Assembly: GCF_000317555.1 (NCBI RefSeq) | Contig: NC_019745.1 | Span: 1,860,001 to 1,924,000, forward strand | Length of the DNA: 64,000 nt | Reading direction: 5' to 3' | Origin: Gloeocapsa sp. PCC 7428 | GTDB taxonomy: Bacteria; Cyanobacteriota; Cyanobacteriia; Cyanobacteriales; Chroococcidiopsidaceae | The notes under the pieces: model-generated | The model's input: only the letters and a program-made list of their open reading frames with translations | Told to the model about the DNA's origin: nothing | Databases searched by the model: none | Made by a program: the position numbers and the translations under genes | Shown: positions 17,088 to 26,112 of the stretch, one piece after another | Layout: each line of letters begins with the position of its first letter | Numbering within the stretch: position 1 is the first letter of the stretch

Positions 17088-18215
17088 CTATAAATTATTA
17101 CCATCATCATTAGTCGTAGAACTGACTTTAAGTAAGATTTGATCGCTACTATCGAGTGGGTTATAAAAAAACGAGCCAGTTTGAGGTGGTAGTGTGGGGT
17201 CAAATACAATTTCTGTTAAACTCTTCACAACACCAGTAAGAGGAATTGCTAAAATTACTCCCAAAAAACCACCAAGTTGCGCTCCTAATAGCAACGAGAC
17301 GAAAATAATTACAGGAGATAACCCCGTCAGGTTTCCCATAATTCGAGGGGCGACTAAATTATCTTTAATTTGTTGCAGTGCTACCGCAACTGCTAAAACT
17401 TGGAAGGCAAGCCACCAGTCAATAAACGCGACTACAATTGTTACCGTTGCGATTCCTAAAGTTGCGCCAATAAAGGGAATCACTTCCATAAAACCAATAA
17501 AAACCGCAAATACAAGAAAAAATGGCACGCGCAATGTCCAAAAAGCTAGTGTCAGCGTTACTGCCATGAATAAACCGAGTAATAGCTGACCAGAAACGAA
17601 TCTTTGTAAGTTACGCTGAAGTGATTCTGTCAGCTTTTCACGAATCGTTGGTGCAAAAATACGTGTTAAACCTTGCCACAATCGCTCTCCATCAATGAGC
17701 ATATAAAACGAGATGACCAAAACAAAAATTAAATCTAATACCCAATTAAAAGTTCCCAGTACCAAACCAAAGCCTTTCGTCGCGATCGCTTCGCTTAAAG
17801 TTTGCGCCCGTGCGAGAAACTGTGATGCTAAGATGCGGACATCAAACGGTAAGTTATGCTCTACACTCCAAGTCTGAAACATTGTTAACTGCTGTTGTGC
17901 AGAGGCTACCAGCGATGGCAAATTAACGACTAATTGCCGTGCTTGAATAAACACTGGCGGTACTAAAGTCACAGCAGTGATAACGACAATGACTCCGGCT
18001 AATAAGTAAACAAGGATTGCCGCAATACTTCGAGGTATAAACGATTGCAAAGCTACAACCGCGTAATTGAGTAAAAATGCAATCAACGCAGCCGTAATCA
18101 AAATGCTGAGTAGTTCTCCAATAAACCTTAAGGCATTGAGCGTTACCCAACCATTTATCAAAATCAGCAGCCAGGTAATCAAAAACTGTTGCAATGGCGA
18201 AAAGACACGATTCAT
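17088..18215 (-). CDS. AI-2E family transporter (PerM/YdiK type)
   Basis: 375 residues with about eight membrane segments. The family pattern is clear: an N-terminal hydrophobic pair, a soluble amphipathic stretch (PSLVASAQQQLTMFQTWSVE), then FVSGQLLLGLFMAV, VIPFIGATLGIATV, NLVAPRIMGNLTGLSPV and GGFLGVILAIPLTGV. Members are proposed exporters of signalling or small molecules, and some act as Na+/H+ antiporters. The substrate cannot be predicted. It is divergent from the DUF99 gene, and the two starts are about 170 bases apart. Confidence 0.92.
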   Translation of the reverse strand: MNRVFSPLQQFLITWLLILINGWVTLNALRFIGELLSILITAALIAFLLNYAVVALQSFIPRSIAAILVYLLAGVIVVITAVTLVPPVFIQARQLVVNLPSLVASAQQQLTMFQTWSVEHNLPFDVRILASQFLARAQTLSEAIATKGFGLVLGTFNWVLDLIFVLVISFYMLIDGERLWQGLTRIFAPTIREKLTESLQRNLQRFVSGQLLLGLFMAVTLTLAFWTLRVPFFLVFAVFIGFMEVIPFIGATLGIATVTIVVAFIDWWLAFQVLAVAVALQQIKDNLVAPRIMGNLTGLSPVIIFVSLLLGAQLGGFLGVILAIPLTGVVKSLTEIVFDPTLPPQTGSFFYNPLDSSDQILLKVSSTTNDDGNNL

Positions 18216-18384
18216 TAGAAAGCTGTATTCACAAGCTACTCTCCAAAATGTAGCAGTAAATAAACACGACAGTCAGCGCGATCGCTGCTGCTTGGTGGCT
18301 AAAGTCACAACTACACTTGAGTTGCCAATTGCTAATCATTTTGCTAGCTTTTGTTTACAAATGTTGTGGTTTCCAATCCACTGC

Positions 18385-18972
18385 ATGGATTTAGAGTCTT
18401 TACTACGACGCCGTCGTACTATTCGTGTTATTGGGTTTGATGATGCACCGTTTTCCCGCCCTAGCAGCAGCGGAAAAGTTAGTATTGCTGGTGTAGTTTG
18501 TGCAGATACTCGATTTGAAGGGATGGTTTGGGGAGAAGTGCAGCAGGATGGCTGGGATGCAACCCAAATCATTTGTCAATTGCTAGTAGGGAAAAAATTC
18601 TTGCCACAGTTGCACATTTTGCTGCTTGATGGTATTGCTTTTGGTGGATTTAATCTGGTGGATCTTCCCTTGCTTTCGCAAACACTGTCACTTCCATGTG
18701 TTGCTGTCATGCGACGCTTACCTAATCTTCAAGCAATGCAAGCAGCGATACATCATCTACCGCAATCTGCCCAAAGACTACAAATATTACAACGTGCTGG
18801 TACGATTTATCAGTATCCACCCTTTTTCTTTCAAGTATCTGGGGCAAGTCCTGAAGTAACGTTTGCCGTACTACAACGTTTGACAAATTGTGGAAAAGTG
18901 CCGGAAGCATTACGTTTAGCGCATCTTATTGGTGCTGCTGTCGTCAAAGGGGAAAGTGGAAAATCAGCGTAA
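18385..18972 (+). CDS. DUF99 family protein (endonuclease V-like fold)
   Basis: 195 residues from the ATG at 18385 (MDLESLLRRRRTIRVIGFDD). An ATG at 18361 is also possible. A longer frame reaching into the AI-2E gene is rejected. The conserved RVIGFDDAPF, VSIAGVVCADTRFEGM, LLLDGIAFGGFNLVDL and PEALRLAHLIGAAVVKGES segments define DUF99, a family related in fold to endonuclease V; activity is not established. One base separates its stop from the ATG of the next gene, so the two are translationally coupled. Confidence 0.85.
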   Translation: MDLESLLRRRRTIRVIGFDDAPFSRPSSSGKVSIAGVVCADTRFEGMVWGEVQQDGWDATQIICQLLVGKKFLPQLHILLLDGIAFGGFNLVDLPLLSQTLSLPCVAVMRRLPNLQAMQAAIHHLPQSAQRLQILQRAGTIYQYPPFFFQVSGASPEVTFAVLQRLTNCGKVPEALRLAHLIGAAVVKGESGKSA

Positions 18973-18973
18973 G

Positions 18974-19384
18974 ATGAAACTAAAATCCGTTGATGTATTT
19001 GTCTATGGAACTCTAAAACCTGGACAGATGAACTATCAACACTACTGTACGGATAAAGTGTTGAGGGTAAAACGGGCGATCGCTTTTGGTCAGCTTTATC
19101 ATCTTCCTTTTGGTTATCCGGCGATGACTTCGGGTGAGAATCGCGTACAAGGGTTTGTGCTTTCGTTTGCTGATGCAGAAATATTAACTCACCTTGATTT
19201 GCTAGAAGACTATAATCCTCACCGTCCGATCGCAGAAAATGAATACTATCGCCAGCAGATTGATACTTACAACTTAGATTTAACTTTTCTTACTTCTGCT
19301 TGGGCGTATTTTATGACATTAAAGCAAGTTAATCATTTTGGTGCTAAACTCCTACCGGATGGTTGGTGGAGTGGTTGTAAGTAA
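18974..19384 (+). CDS. Gamma-glutamylcyclotransferase-like protein (GGCT/AIG2 fold)
   Basis: 136 residues from the ATG at 18974. VDVFVYGTLKPGQMNYQHY is the family substrate-loop signature (YGTL). VQGFVLSFADAEILTHLDLLEDYNPHR carries the conserved acidic stretch near the catalytic Glu, and the protein ends in a short Trp-rich tail. Members cleave gamma-glutamyl amines to 5-oxoproline. The exact substrate is unknown. It follows the DUF99 gene by a single base. Confidence 0.85.
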   Translation: MKLKSVDVFVYGTLKPGQMNYQHYCTDKVLRVKRAIAFGQLYHLPFGYPAMTSGENRVQGFVLSFADAEILTHLDLLEDYNPHRPIAENEYYRQQIDTYNLDLTFLTSAWAYFMTLKQVNHFGAKLLPDGWWSGCK

Positions 19385-19416
19385 CGATCATTCAACCACT
19401 CGTAGTTGCTTAAATT

Positions 19417-19977
19417 TTACTCGTGACGGTAGTCAGCTTGATTGATAAAGTGTGGTTCTGGAGCAACGACGGCTGCTTTGGGAATTTCGATAACTGGACT
19501 GTTCACCGCTACCATTAAAGTTTCGTCGGCTTCAGGTACTGGTTGCAACCCAGCGATTTGCAGTGATGGACGACCAGTAAATACGCCAGACAATGCACCA
19601 ACAAATAATGCAGCGATCGCTGTTCCTCCCCAGAGGGCTACTCGCCGCGATCGACGCCGATCAATCCGAGTCAAGACTTGCTGTACAGTTTGTTCTACTG
19701 GCTCGTGTTCGGTCGGTGTTGGTAGCGTTCGTATACTTTGACGTAACTTGAGCAATCTGGCGTATAAACGTTGCATTTCTACGTCATTCGCCAGCCATTC
19801 TTCTACTTGCTGCCGTTCTGCTGCTGTGACTTCACCATCAAGAAAAGCACTTAATAACTCGAAACGGTCGCGCTGACATCTATCCATAACACCTGTTGGT
19901 TTAGCATAACCAGTGTGTATTGCTGGCGAATCCTTTTTTTGGGATTGCTCACGTGGCAACTTGATCTCAGACGTCAT
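19417..19977 (-). CDS. Anti-sigma factor of the SigG-type ECF sigma
   Basis: 186 residues from MTSEIKLPREQ; an upstream in-frame extension of 16 codons looks unlikely. The N-terminal part (DRFELLSAFLDGEVTAAERQ) is the anti-sigma domain that clamps the sigma factor; the Cys-rich zinc motif is mostly absent. One membrane segment (VALWGGTAIAALFVGALSGV, about residues 115-135) anchors it, leaving a C-terminal periplasmic tail. It is 160 bases downstream of the ECF sigma gene on the same strand. In Synechocystis the sigG gene is likewise followed by its anti-sigma gene. Confidence 0.85.
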   Translation of the reverse strand: MTSEIKLPREQSQKKDSPAIHTGYAKPTGVMDRCQRDRFELLSAFLDGEVTAAERQQVEEWLANDVEMQRLYARLLKLRQSIRTLPTPTEHEPVEQTVQQVLTRIDRRRSRRVALWGGTAIAALFVGALSGVFTGRPSLQIAGLQPVPEADETLMVAVNSPVIEIPKAAVVAPEPHFINQADYRHE

Positions 19978-20136
19978 TTTAACACTACTACCAAATGTGA
20001 TTGAGGAAACGAGCCAACTATTCACGCTAGTTAACTGCTACTTCTAATAATCTTCAAAAATCTAAGGTTTTGAGAATCTTCTTTAAGACATAATCCTTAT
20101 CTGCTTTTTTACTTATCTTCATCAAGTCAAGAATCA

Positions 20137-20793
20137 CTAACCATCTAAATATTGTTGAAGTTGTGACTGTAATCGCGAACGCGCCCGCGCGATTCGAGAC
20201 TTAACAGTACCCAAGGAAACACCAGTAATTTCGGCAATGTCTTCATACGCCATGCCTTCGATTTCCCGCAGTACGATTGTTGTCCGGAAAACTTCGGGTA
20301 AGTCAGCGATCGCCTCTTGGAGTTGTTCGTAAAACTCCCGTGTTGTTAACTCTTCATCGGGACTGGGGTGATCTCCGGCAATTTCCCAATCCATATCTCC
20401 ATCTTCCACTGCACGGGGAGCGTCCAACGATAACGGGCTAGAATTGCGCTTGCGTTTGCGTAGCTCGTCGTAGAATAGGTTTGTTGCAATCCGACTCAGC
20501 CAACCTCGAAATTTCACTGGATCGTTTAAGCGCTTGATGTTGCGATAAACTCGAATCCAAACTTCTTGAGCTAAATCTGCTCGATCTTGCCAGTCGGGAG
20601 CCAGATGGTATAAAACCTTATCAACGTGGGATTGATACCGACGTAACAATTCAGCAAATGCATTTCGTTCTGGGCGTAGCCCAGCTTGACAACGCAAGAT
20701 TAAATCGTAGTTAGATAAGCTGTCTACTTGCACTGGTGTTTGAGGAATATTTGCCTCAACAGATGACCAGCTTACAGGAATTGATTGACTCAT
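20137..20793 (-). CDS. sigG: ECF (group 3) RNA polymerase sigma factor, SigG type
   Basis: 218 residues from the ATG at 20793 (MSQSIPVSW); a GTG at 20835 would add 14 residues. Region 2 is clear (NAFAELLRRYQSHVDKVLYH ... DLAQEVWIRVYRNI ... KFRGWLSRIATNLFYDELRK). Region 4 is also clear (LPEVFRTTIVLREIEGMAYE, DIAEITGVSLGTVKSRIARA). An acidic linker (PRAVEDGDMDWEIAGDHPSP) joins them. It directs polymerase to a stress regulon, in cyanobacteria linked to the cell envelope. The membrane-bound anti-sigma gene follows, so release from it is the likely control. Confidence 0.92.
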   Translation of the reverse strand: MSQSIPVSWSSVEANIPQTPVQVDSLSNYDLILRCQAGLRPERNAFAELLRRYQSHVDKVLYHLAPDWQDRADLAQEVWIRVYRNIKRLNDPVKFRGWLSRIATNLFYDELRKRKRNSSPLSLDAPRAVEDGDMDWEIAGDHPSPDEELTTREFYEQLQEAIADLPEVFRTTIVLREIEGMAYEDIAEITGVSLGTVKSRIARARSRLQSQLQQYLDG

Positions 20794-20879
20794 AAAAGCC
20801 ACTGGCTCGACACTTCCCTCATTATTAGACACCACAGTTGTAGGGAAGTTCCTTGCCTGAGTGCCAGATTTATCACTGG

Positions 20880-20955
20880 CTCAATAGAGGGGCGAGGGGT
20901 GAGGAGTGAGGAGTGAGCGGTTAGTTTTGAGTTTTGAGTTTTGAGTTAAATTCTC
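20880..20955. repeat. Tandem heptamer repeats
   Basis: GAGGGGTGAGGAGTGAGGAG is followed by repeated GTTTTGA units (about 20921-20945). Short tandem heptamers of this type are common between genes of cyanobacteria. They lie upstream of the sigma factor gene and have no coding role. Confidence 0.8.
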
Positions 20956-21016
20956 TCATTCAGAATTCAAAACAAAGAACTCATGCTTCTCAATCTCCTC
21001 TGCACTGCTGCTAAAG

Positions 21017-21205
21017 CTACCAAGGGATGGAAGCCGCAGGTAATTGAGGTATCTTTGCGCGATTTGGGGAATTGACTAAACGCGTTGGGGTTTCTCCTAT
21101 ACGGTAACTTGGATAGGTAACGGTCTTGTTTGGCAAACGTACTCCCAAAAACAAATTAAGGCAAAACGTAGCTGTGACCGCTAATATCAGTTTCTCTAGC
21201 ATCAC
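21017..21205 (-). CDS. Possible small secreted protein
   Basis: 62 codons. The start MMLEKLILAVTATFCLNLFL looks like a signal peptide or membrane anchor. The rest is Pro/Arg-rich with no recognised domain (YRIGETPTRLVNSPNRAKI). There is no neighbour on the same strand to form an operon. It is the only candidate gene between the sigma factor and ComFB genes, so it is listed with low confidence. Confidence 0.3.
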   Translation of the reverse strand: MMLEKLILAVTATFCLNLFLGVRLPNKTVTYPSYRIGETPTRLVNSPNRAKIPQLPAASIPW

Positions 21206-21377
21206 TATTCCTCACGCCACACTATTTTTGCTAAATCACAAATCTCGGCAATCAGCTTGCGACAACAAGCCAGATACCAAAGAATATGACTGAACTCCTA
21301 GCTATAATGTGCCTGAGGTATGAGAAAAAATGCGTGAAAAACTGGTAAATCTTTATTAAATTTTTGTCTGAGAGTGA

Positions 21378-21938
21378 TTAAGATACCTCATGGTCTGTAG
21401 CTGTTTGTTCTTCAAAATTAGGCGCGTACGCTTGTAGGAGGCTACTGACTTGTTTGAGGACTTCGTTTCCTGTACTTTTGCTGATAGCTTGCCGTTCGGG
21501 GAAGAAATGGGGTTGATCGAGACTGCGGGCGATCGCCGCGCTGACTTGCTCGCGAATTAAATCTTGTAGTTCTTCACTCGCTCTTTGGCTTTGGTATTTA
21601 GCACCTTCTTCAGTTGTCGCATAAAGCGGCGGCAGACGATTTAACGCGTAAGCGGCAATATCACCGACGTCAATAGTATGTACGCTTGTCACTTGAATTT
21701 CTGCTACTCGCGCGATCGCTTCGGTCAGCACTAATTCTTCCATCACATTGATGAATTGCTTGCGTGGTACTGCAACAACTTCCCCTGTTAATAGCGCTCC
21801 CATGAGCTTGTCGAGTGCCATGTAATCTTCAATGGAAAGTTCCGCTGCTGTGTCGCAAATTCGACCGACCTCGGTTTCCATTGCTGGTGTTAAATAACCA
21901 TCATGCAAAGCTTGTTCTACTATCTTTTGGATACTCAT
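21378..21938 (-). CDS. comFB: ComFB-family c-di-GMP receptor
   Basis: 186 residues from MSIQKIVEQAL; the upstream in-frame ATG is less likely. The core ComFB domain spans about 60-150: PRKQFINVMEELVLTEAIAR, HTIDVGDIAAYALNRLPPLY and ATTEEGAKYQ. Cyanobacterial ComFB (CdgR) proteins bind c-di-GMP and influence cell size, natural competence and pili. Here it carries an N-terminal extension (GYLTPAMETEVGRICDTAAE) of the usual cyanobacterial kind. It stands alone, downstream of the M23 peptidase gene on the same strand. The family is clear; the cellular process in this organism is inferred. Confidence 0.88.
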   Translation of the reverse strand: MSIQKIVEQALHDGYLTPAMETEVGRICDTAAELSIEDYMALDKLMGALLTGEVVAVPRKQFINVMEELVLTEAIARVAEIQVTSVHTIDVGDIAAYALNRLPPLYATTEEGAKYQSQRASEELQDLIREQVSAAIARSLDQPHFFPERQAISKSTGNEVLKQVSSLLQAYAPNFEEQTATDHEVS

Positions 21939-22034
21939 AACGCTTCCAAACTCCACGGCGCTTGCTCAATAGATCGCAGTAACCTTGTATTAATTTTTCC
22001 CAGTTCTCCCGCAAAACGATCAAGCTTGATGCAA

Positions 22035-22991
22035 TTAGTTAAATCCTTGTTCGCGCCAAGGTACGGGATCGACCGCTTCGCCATGAACATACAATCCCCA
22101 ATGCAAGTGAGGTCCTGTAACTGCGCCTGTGGCTCCTACTGCGCCAATGACTTGACCAGGTTTGACCATATCTCCTTCTTTAACATCAATGCGGCTGAGG
22201 TGTAAAAAAGCGCTTGTGACTCCTTGACCGTGATCGATGCCGACAATGTTACCGTGAATGCGGAAGCCTTGCGATACTGTACCAACCAAAGCAACGCGTC
22301 CTGATGCTGGTGCTACCACCGGCGAACCGACGCCACCTGCATAGTCAACACCGCGATGGTAGTAATCTTTGGCAAATTTACCGTTGTAGTAGCGACGAAC
22401 GCCGTAAATCGCACTGATCCGACCTTTGTTTGGTCGGGCAAAAGCACCATTCCAGTATTTTTGTGGTGTCACAAGTTTTTTAAACGCCGCCACGCGGTCG
22501 AGTTCGTATTGTGTGGCGGAGATTCCTGATTTTCCAGGAGGAAGATTGATGCGTTGGATGGGAAATGAGCGATTGCCAACTTTCACAGCAATATTACGTA
22601 CTTGATCGCCAGCTATAACTTGAAATCGACGTACACCAGGTTGTTCTAGCGGCGTTGTTGGTAGCATCGCTCGAAATCGATTTGGGGCAATTTCAAAAGC
22701 AGGGTATGTTTTGTCTTGTAGCTTGATGGTAGGAGTCCTGCCGGTTGTGCCTGGTTGCTGCTCGATCGCAACAGCGATTGTATCTCCTAACTTCGGATTG
22801 GTTGGAGAAACTCGAACTTGCAAAGCACCGACTGCGGGTGTGCTGAAGGTTATGGGCAAAGCGATCGCCACAATTCCAACTAAGCCTAGCGATAAGAAGC
22901 TGATCAGGCGCTTAAATTTAAATAGTCGATGATTGCTTCCAAAATTAACTAATTTTTTCCAGAAATTATACGCGCGGTATTGGTGAGTCAT
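22035..22991 (-). CDS. M23-family (LytM-type) murein endopeptidase
   Basis: 318 residues. An N-terminal membrane anchor or signal (LISFLSLGLVGIVAIALPIT) is followed by a beta-rich domain (VRVSPTNPKLGDTIAVAIEQ), then the M23 domain. Zinc ligands are visible in YYHRGVDYAGG (HxxxD, about residue 210) and in GPHLHWGLYV (HxH, about residue 295), with NIVGIDHGQGVTSAFLHLSR between them. All catalytic residues are present, so it should cleave peptidoglycan cross-links outside the cytoplasmic membrane. It is about 97 bases upstream of comFB and convergent with nothing. Confidence 0.93.
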   Translation of the reverse strand: MTHQYRAYNFWKKLVNFGSNHRLFKFKRLISFLSLGLVGIVAIALPITFSTPAVGALQVRVSPTNPKLGDTIAVAIEQQPGTTGRTPTIKLQDKTYPAFEIAPNRFRAMLPTTPLEQPGVRRFQVIAGDQVRNIAVKVGNRSFPIQRINLPPGKSGISATQYELDRVAAFKKLVTPQKYWNGAFARPNKGRISAIYGVRRYYNGKFAKDYYHRGVDYAGGVGSPVVAPASGRVALVGTVSQGFRIHGNIVGIDHGQGVTSAFLHLSRIDVKEGDMVKPGQVIGAVGATGAVTGPHLHWGLYVHGEAVDPVPWREQGFN

Positions 22992-23236
22992 AAAACGAAA
23001 AAACCTGAAGCTGATTTTGACGATCTAGACTAGCTCTTTGTGGTTACTCTGTCCAACTAGTTGGAGGTCAAAGGTCAAAGTTCAGGTAATGCTTATAGAA
23101 GTTTAGAGGGTCAAGCAATCAACATAGGTTTTATGGTGCGTGTTGTGACATCAAAATTCAGTCGTGCTACTTTTCTGAGAAACTGAAAAGTTTGTATGCT
23201 GAAGTTTATAGACCTTAATAGTTCTTTTAAAAACTT

Positions 23237-25513
23237 GTGCAAGAAGATTTTAGATTAATTGTTGATTTAGTTTTGGTTCTCGCCGCCGCTGCTGGTGGAG
23301 GGCTGTTAGCGGCGCTATTACGTCAACCAGTACTACTGGGTTATCTTTTGGGAGGTATGGTCGTTGGTCCTGCGGGACTAGGATTAATCAAAGAATTAAT
23401 TCAAGTAGAAACTCTGGCACAGTTTGGCGTTGCGTTTTTATTGTTCGCTTTGGGTGTTGAATTTTCTTTTGCTGAAATAAAAAAAGTTCAAGTTATTAGT
23501 TTAGGTGGTGGTGGGTTACAAATCGCCTTAACAATTTTGATAACAGCCTTAGTCTCACTCTTTGTCGGTTGGGTGAGTTCTCCAGCGCAAGGCGTGTTTT
23601 TAGGGGCAATTTTGTCACTCTCCTCAACCGCAGTTGTCCTCAAGTGCTTGATGGAACGTAACGAAACGGAAACCACCCACGGACAGGTGATGCTGGGAAT
23701 TTTGGTGGTTCAAGATTTGGCACTAGGATTAATGTTGGCGGTCTTACCAGCTTTGGATCAACCTGCTGAAACAATCGGTCTTGCGGTCGTTACTGCGCTC
23801 TTGCGGATTGGCTTATTTGCTGGAGGTGCAGTCGCTGCCGGAATTTGGCTGATTCCAGGGCTGTTGAGACTCTTAGCACGCACCGAAAGTAAGGAGTTAT
23901 TTTTACTTGGCGTTGTGGCTTTATGCTTAGGCATTGCCCTACTCACAGAACATTTAGGTCTTTCGATTGAAATGGGGGCATTTGTTGCCGGATTGATGAT
24001 TTCGGAGGTGGAGTACGCCGATCAAACTTTAACGTATGTGGAACCACTGCGTGATATTTTTGCCACGCTATTTTTTGCGGCGATCGGGATGTTGATCGAT
24101 CCGGTGTTTCTCTGGCAAAACTTAGAGTTAATTTTAGGATTGGTGGCGCTGGTATGGTTGGGTAAGTTTTTGATTGTTACGCCTTTAGTCAAAGCGTTTG
24201 GCTACTCGTTGAAAACAGCTTTATTAGCAGGATTAGGCTTAGCACAAATTGGGGAATTTTCTTTCGTTTTAGCAAGCGAAGGACAGGCGTTAGGGTTAGT
24301 TTCTCGCAGAGTATATCTTTTAATTTTGGGAACAACCGCAGTGACGCTGGTGTTAACACCATTTGTGTTGCGGTTAGTTCCGTCGTTTTTTAATTGGGCA
24401 GAATCTGTACCTTGGCTAAGACCATATTTAGATGCGGATGTACCAAAAGAAGTTGCATCAGATATTCCAATACAAGGTCATTTGGTTGTTTGTGGTTATG
24501 GACAGATGGGGCGTAATTTAGTGCGACTGATGCAAGAACACGGGCTACCTGTGGTGGTGATTGACCAGTCAGAAAGTAAAATTCAACAGTTACGTGAAAC
24601 TCATATACCGTATGTGTATGGAAATGCGAGTAGTTTGCGAGTATTAGAAACTGCTGGGGTAGATAAAGCGCGATCGCTCGCAATTGCCTTGCGCGATCCG
24701 ATGAGTACGCGTTTGTGTCTGAAGCGGGCTTTGGAACTATCACCGGAACTTGATACCGTAGTTTGTGCGAATAAAGATCAAGATATTGAATTGCTGTATC
24801 AACTCGGTGCAAGAGAAGTTGTCCAACCAGAGTTTGAAGCGAGTATCGAACTTTCAACGCATTTATTAGCAGGGGTAGGTTTAGCACTACCAGTGATTCA
24901 ACAAGAAATGCAGCAAATTCGATCGCATCATTATCTCGAATTGCGCCCTGCGCGATCGCCTGCGCAAGTTTCGCGCGAGTTACAGCTAGCTGCTAGAGAT
25001 ATGAATAGCCGCTGGTATCGTTTACCTGACAAATCTCCGCTGGCTGACATGACGTTGGAAGAAGCAAACTTACGGTATCTTACTGGTGTCAGTTTGATAG
25101 CAATCCGTCGAGCGAAAGGTGAAGAAGTCGATTATCCTGATGCGACAGCAATTTTACAAACAGGCGATCGCTTGTTACTTGTCGGAACGACTGAGGAACT
25201 CGCGGCGTTTGACGAATTAGCGAAAGGTGAAGTGGCGATTCATGATGAAAATATGCTGTGTCACTGGATTACACTTGGAGTGAATAGCCCCGTGGTTAAT
25301 CAAACCTTGGCTCAGTTGGATGTTTTTACGCGTTGCAGTGTACAGGTACAAGCAATTCGGCGTGATGGAAAATTCTTTTGGTTTCCTGATAACAGTATGA
25401 ATTTACAAGCAGGCGATTTGTTATTGTTGTGTGGAGCTTATCCAGCGTTGAATCAACTACAGCAGTTACTGTCAGCCCAAGGCGTACAAAGTATTTTTCC
25501 TATTCTGTCGTAA
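23237..25513 (+). CDS. CPA2-type cation:proton antiporter with RCK (TrkA) domains
   Basis: 758 residues starting at GTG (23237). About twelve membrane segments fill residues 1-395 (KefB/Na_H_Exchanger, with LGYLLGGMVVGPAGLGLI and EMGAFVAGLMISEVEYADQT). From about residue 413, GHLVVCGYGQMGRNLVRLM is an RCK_N NAD-binding domain. Two TrkA_C domains follow at about 590-665 and 675-750. The protein should exchange K+ or Na+ for H+ under nucleotide control. Its stop overlaps the end of the disrupted LysR gene by 14 bases in convergent orientation. Confidence 0.93.
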   Translation: MQEDFRLIVDLVLVLAAAAGGGLLAALLRQPVLLGYLLGGMVVGPAGLGLIKELIQVETLAQFGVAFLLFALGVEFSFAEIKKVQVISLGGGGLQIALTILITALVSLFVGWVSSPAQGVFLGAILSLSSTAVVLKCLMERNETETTHGQVMLGILVVQDLALGLMLAVLPALDQPAETIGLAVVTALLRIGLFAGGAVAAGIWLIPGLLRLLARTESKELFLLGVVALCLGIALLTEHLGLSIEMGAFVAGLMISEVEYADQTLTYVEPLRDIFATLFFAAIGMLIDPVFLWQNLELILGLVALVWLGKFLIVTPLVKAFGYSLKTALLAGLGLAQIGEFSFVLASEGQALGLVSRRVYLLILGTTAVTLVLTPFVLRLVPSFFNWAESVPWLRPYLDADVPKEVASDIPIQGHLVVCGYGQMGRNLVRLMQEHGLPVVVIDQSESKIQQLRETHIPYVYGNASSLRVLETAGVDKARSLAIALRDPMSTRLCLKRALELSPELDTVVCANKDQDIELLYQLGAREVVQPEFEASIELSTHLLAGVGLALPVIQQEMQQIRSHHYLELRPARSPAQVSRELQLAARDMNSRWYRLPDKSPLADMTLEEANLRYLTGVSLIAIRRAKGEEVDYPDATAILQTGDRLLLVGTTEELAAFDELAKGEVAIHDENMLCHWITLGVNSPVVNQTLAQLDVFTRCSVQVQAIRRDGKFFWFPDNSMNLQAGDLLLLCGAYPALNQLQQLLSAQGVQSIFPILS

Positions 25514-26112
25514 TGTGTGCGGCGGTATTAACAAACTTCTGTAAAACTGGAGAGGAGTCGTGTTGTCGCCAGGCTACAGCGATTTCAATTTCTGGTGTGG
25601 GTTCTTGAAGCATTTTATAAACAACCCCTGGTCTTTGTAAATTTTGCAGCGAAGCAGGTACAAGGGCGACACCAACACCGCCAGCGACTAAGCTGATTGT
25701 TGTTTGCAGTTGCGTTGCTTCTTGCACAACGTTTGGCGTGAAATTTGTCTGTTGAAAAAAGCGTAGAATTTGGTTGTATAACCCTCCTCCTAAATGATGC
25801 GGAGGTATGATAAACGGTTCGTGGCTGAGTGCTTTGAGTGATAATTCGGGTAATGCTGCTAAGGCGTGAGTTTCGGCGATCGCGACAACAAGGCTTTCTT
25901 GTAATACAGTCGTAGTACTAAGGATGCGGCTTTCAATCGGTAAATAAAGAATACCGACATCGATTTGGTTTTGGTGAAGGCGATCGCACTGTTGGTGCGT
26001 GGTTAACTCTTGCAAATCTAACTCTACATCTGGGCAGTGTTCGCGAAAGACACGTAAAATCTTTGGCAATACACTGTACGTCGCTGAACTGTTAAAACCA
26101 ATTACTAATCGA

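Noticed and set aside
20880-20955. CRISPR-like array
   Set aside because: The repeats are contiguous heptamers without spacers, the usual short tandem repeats of cyanobacteria.
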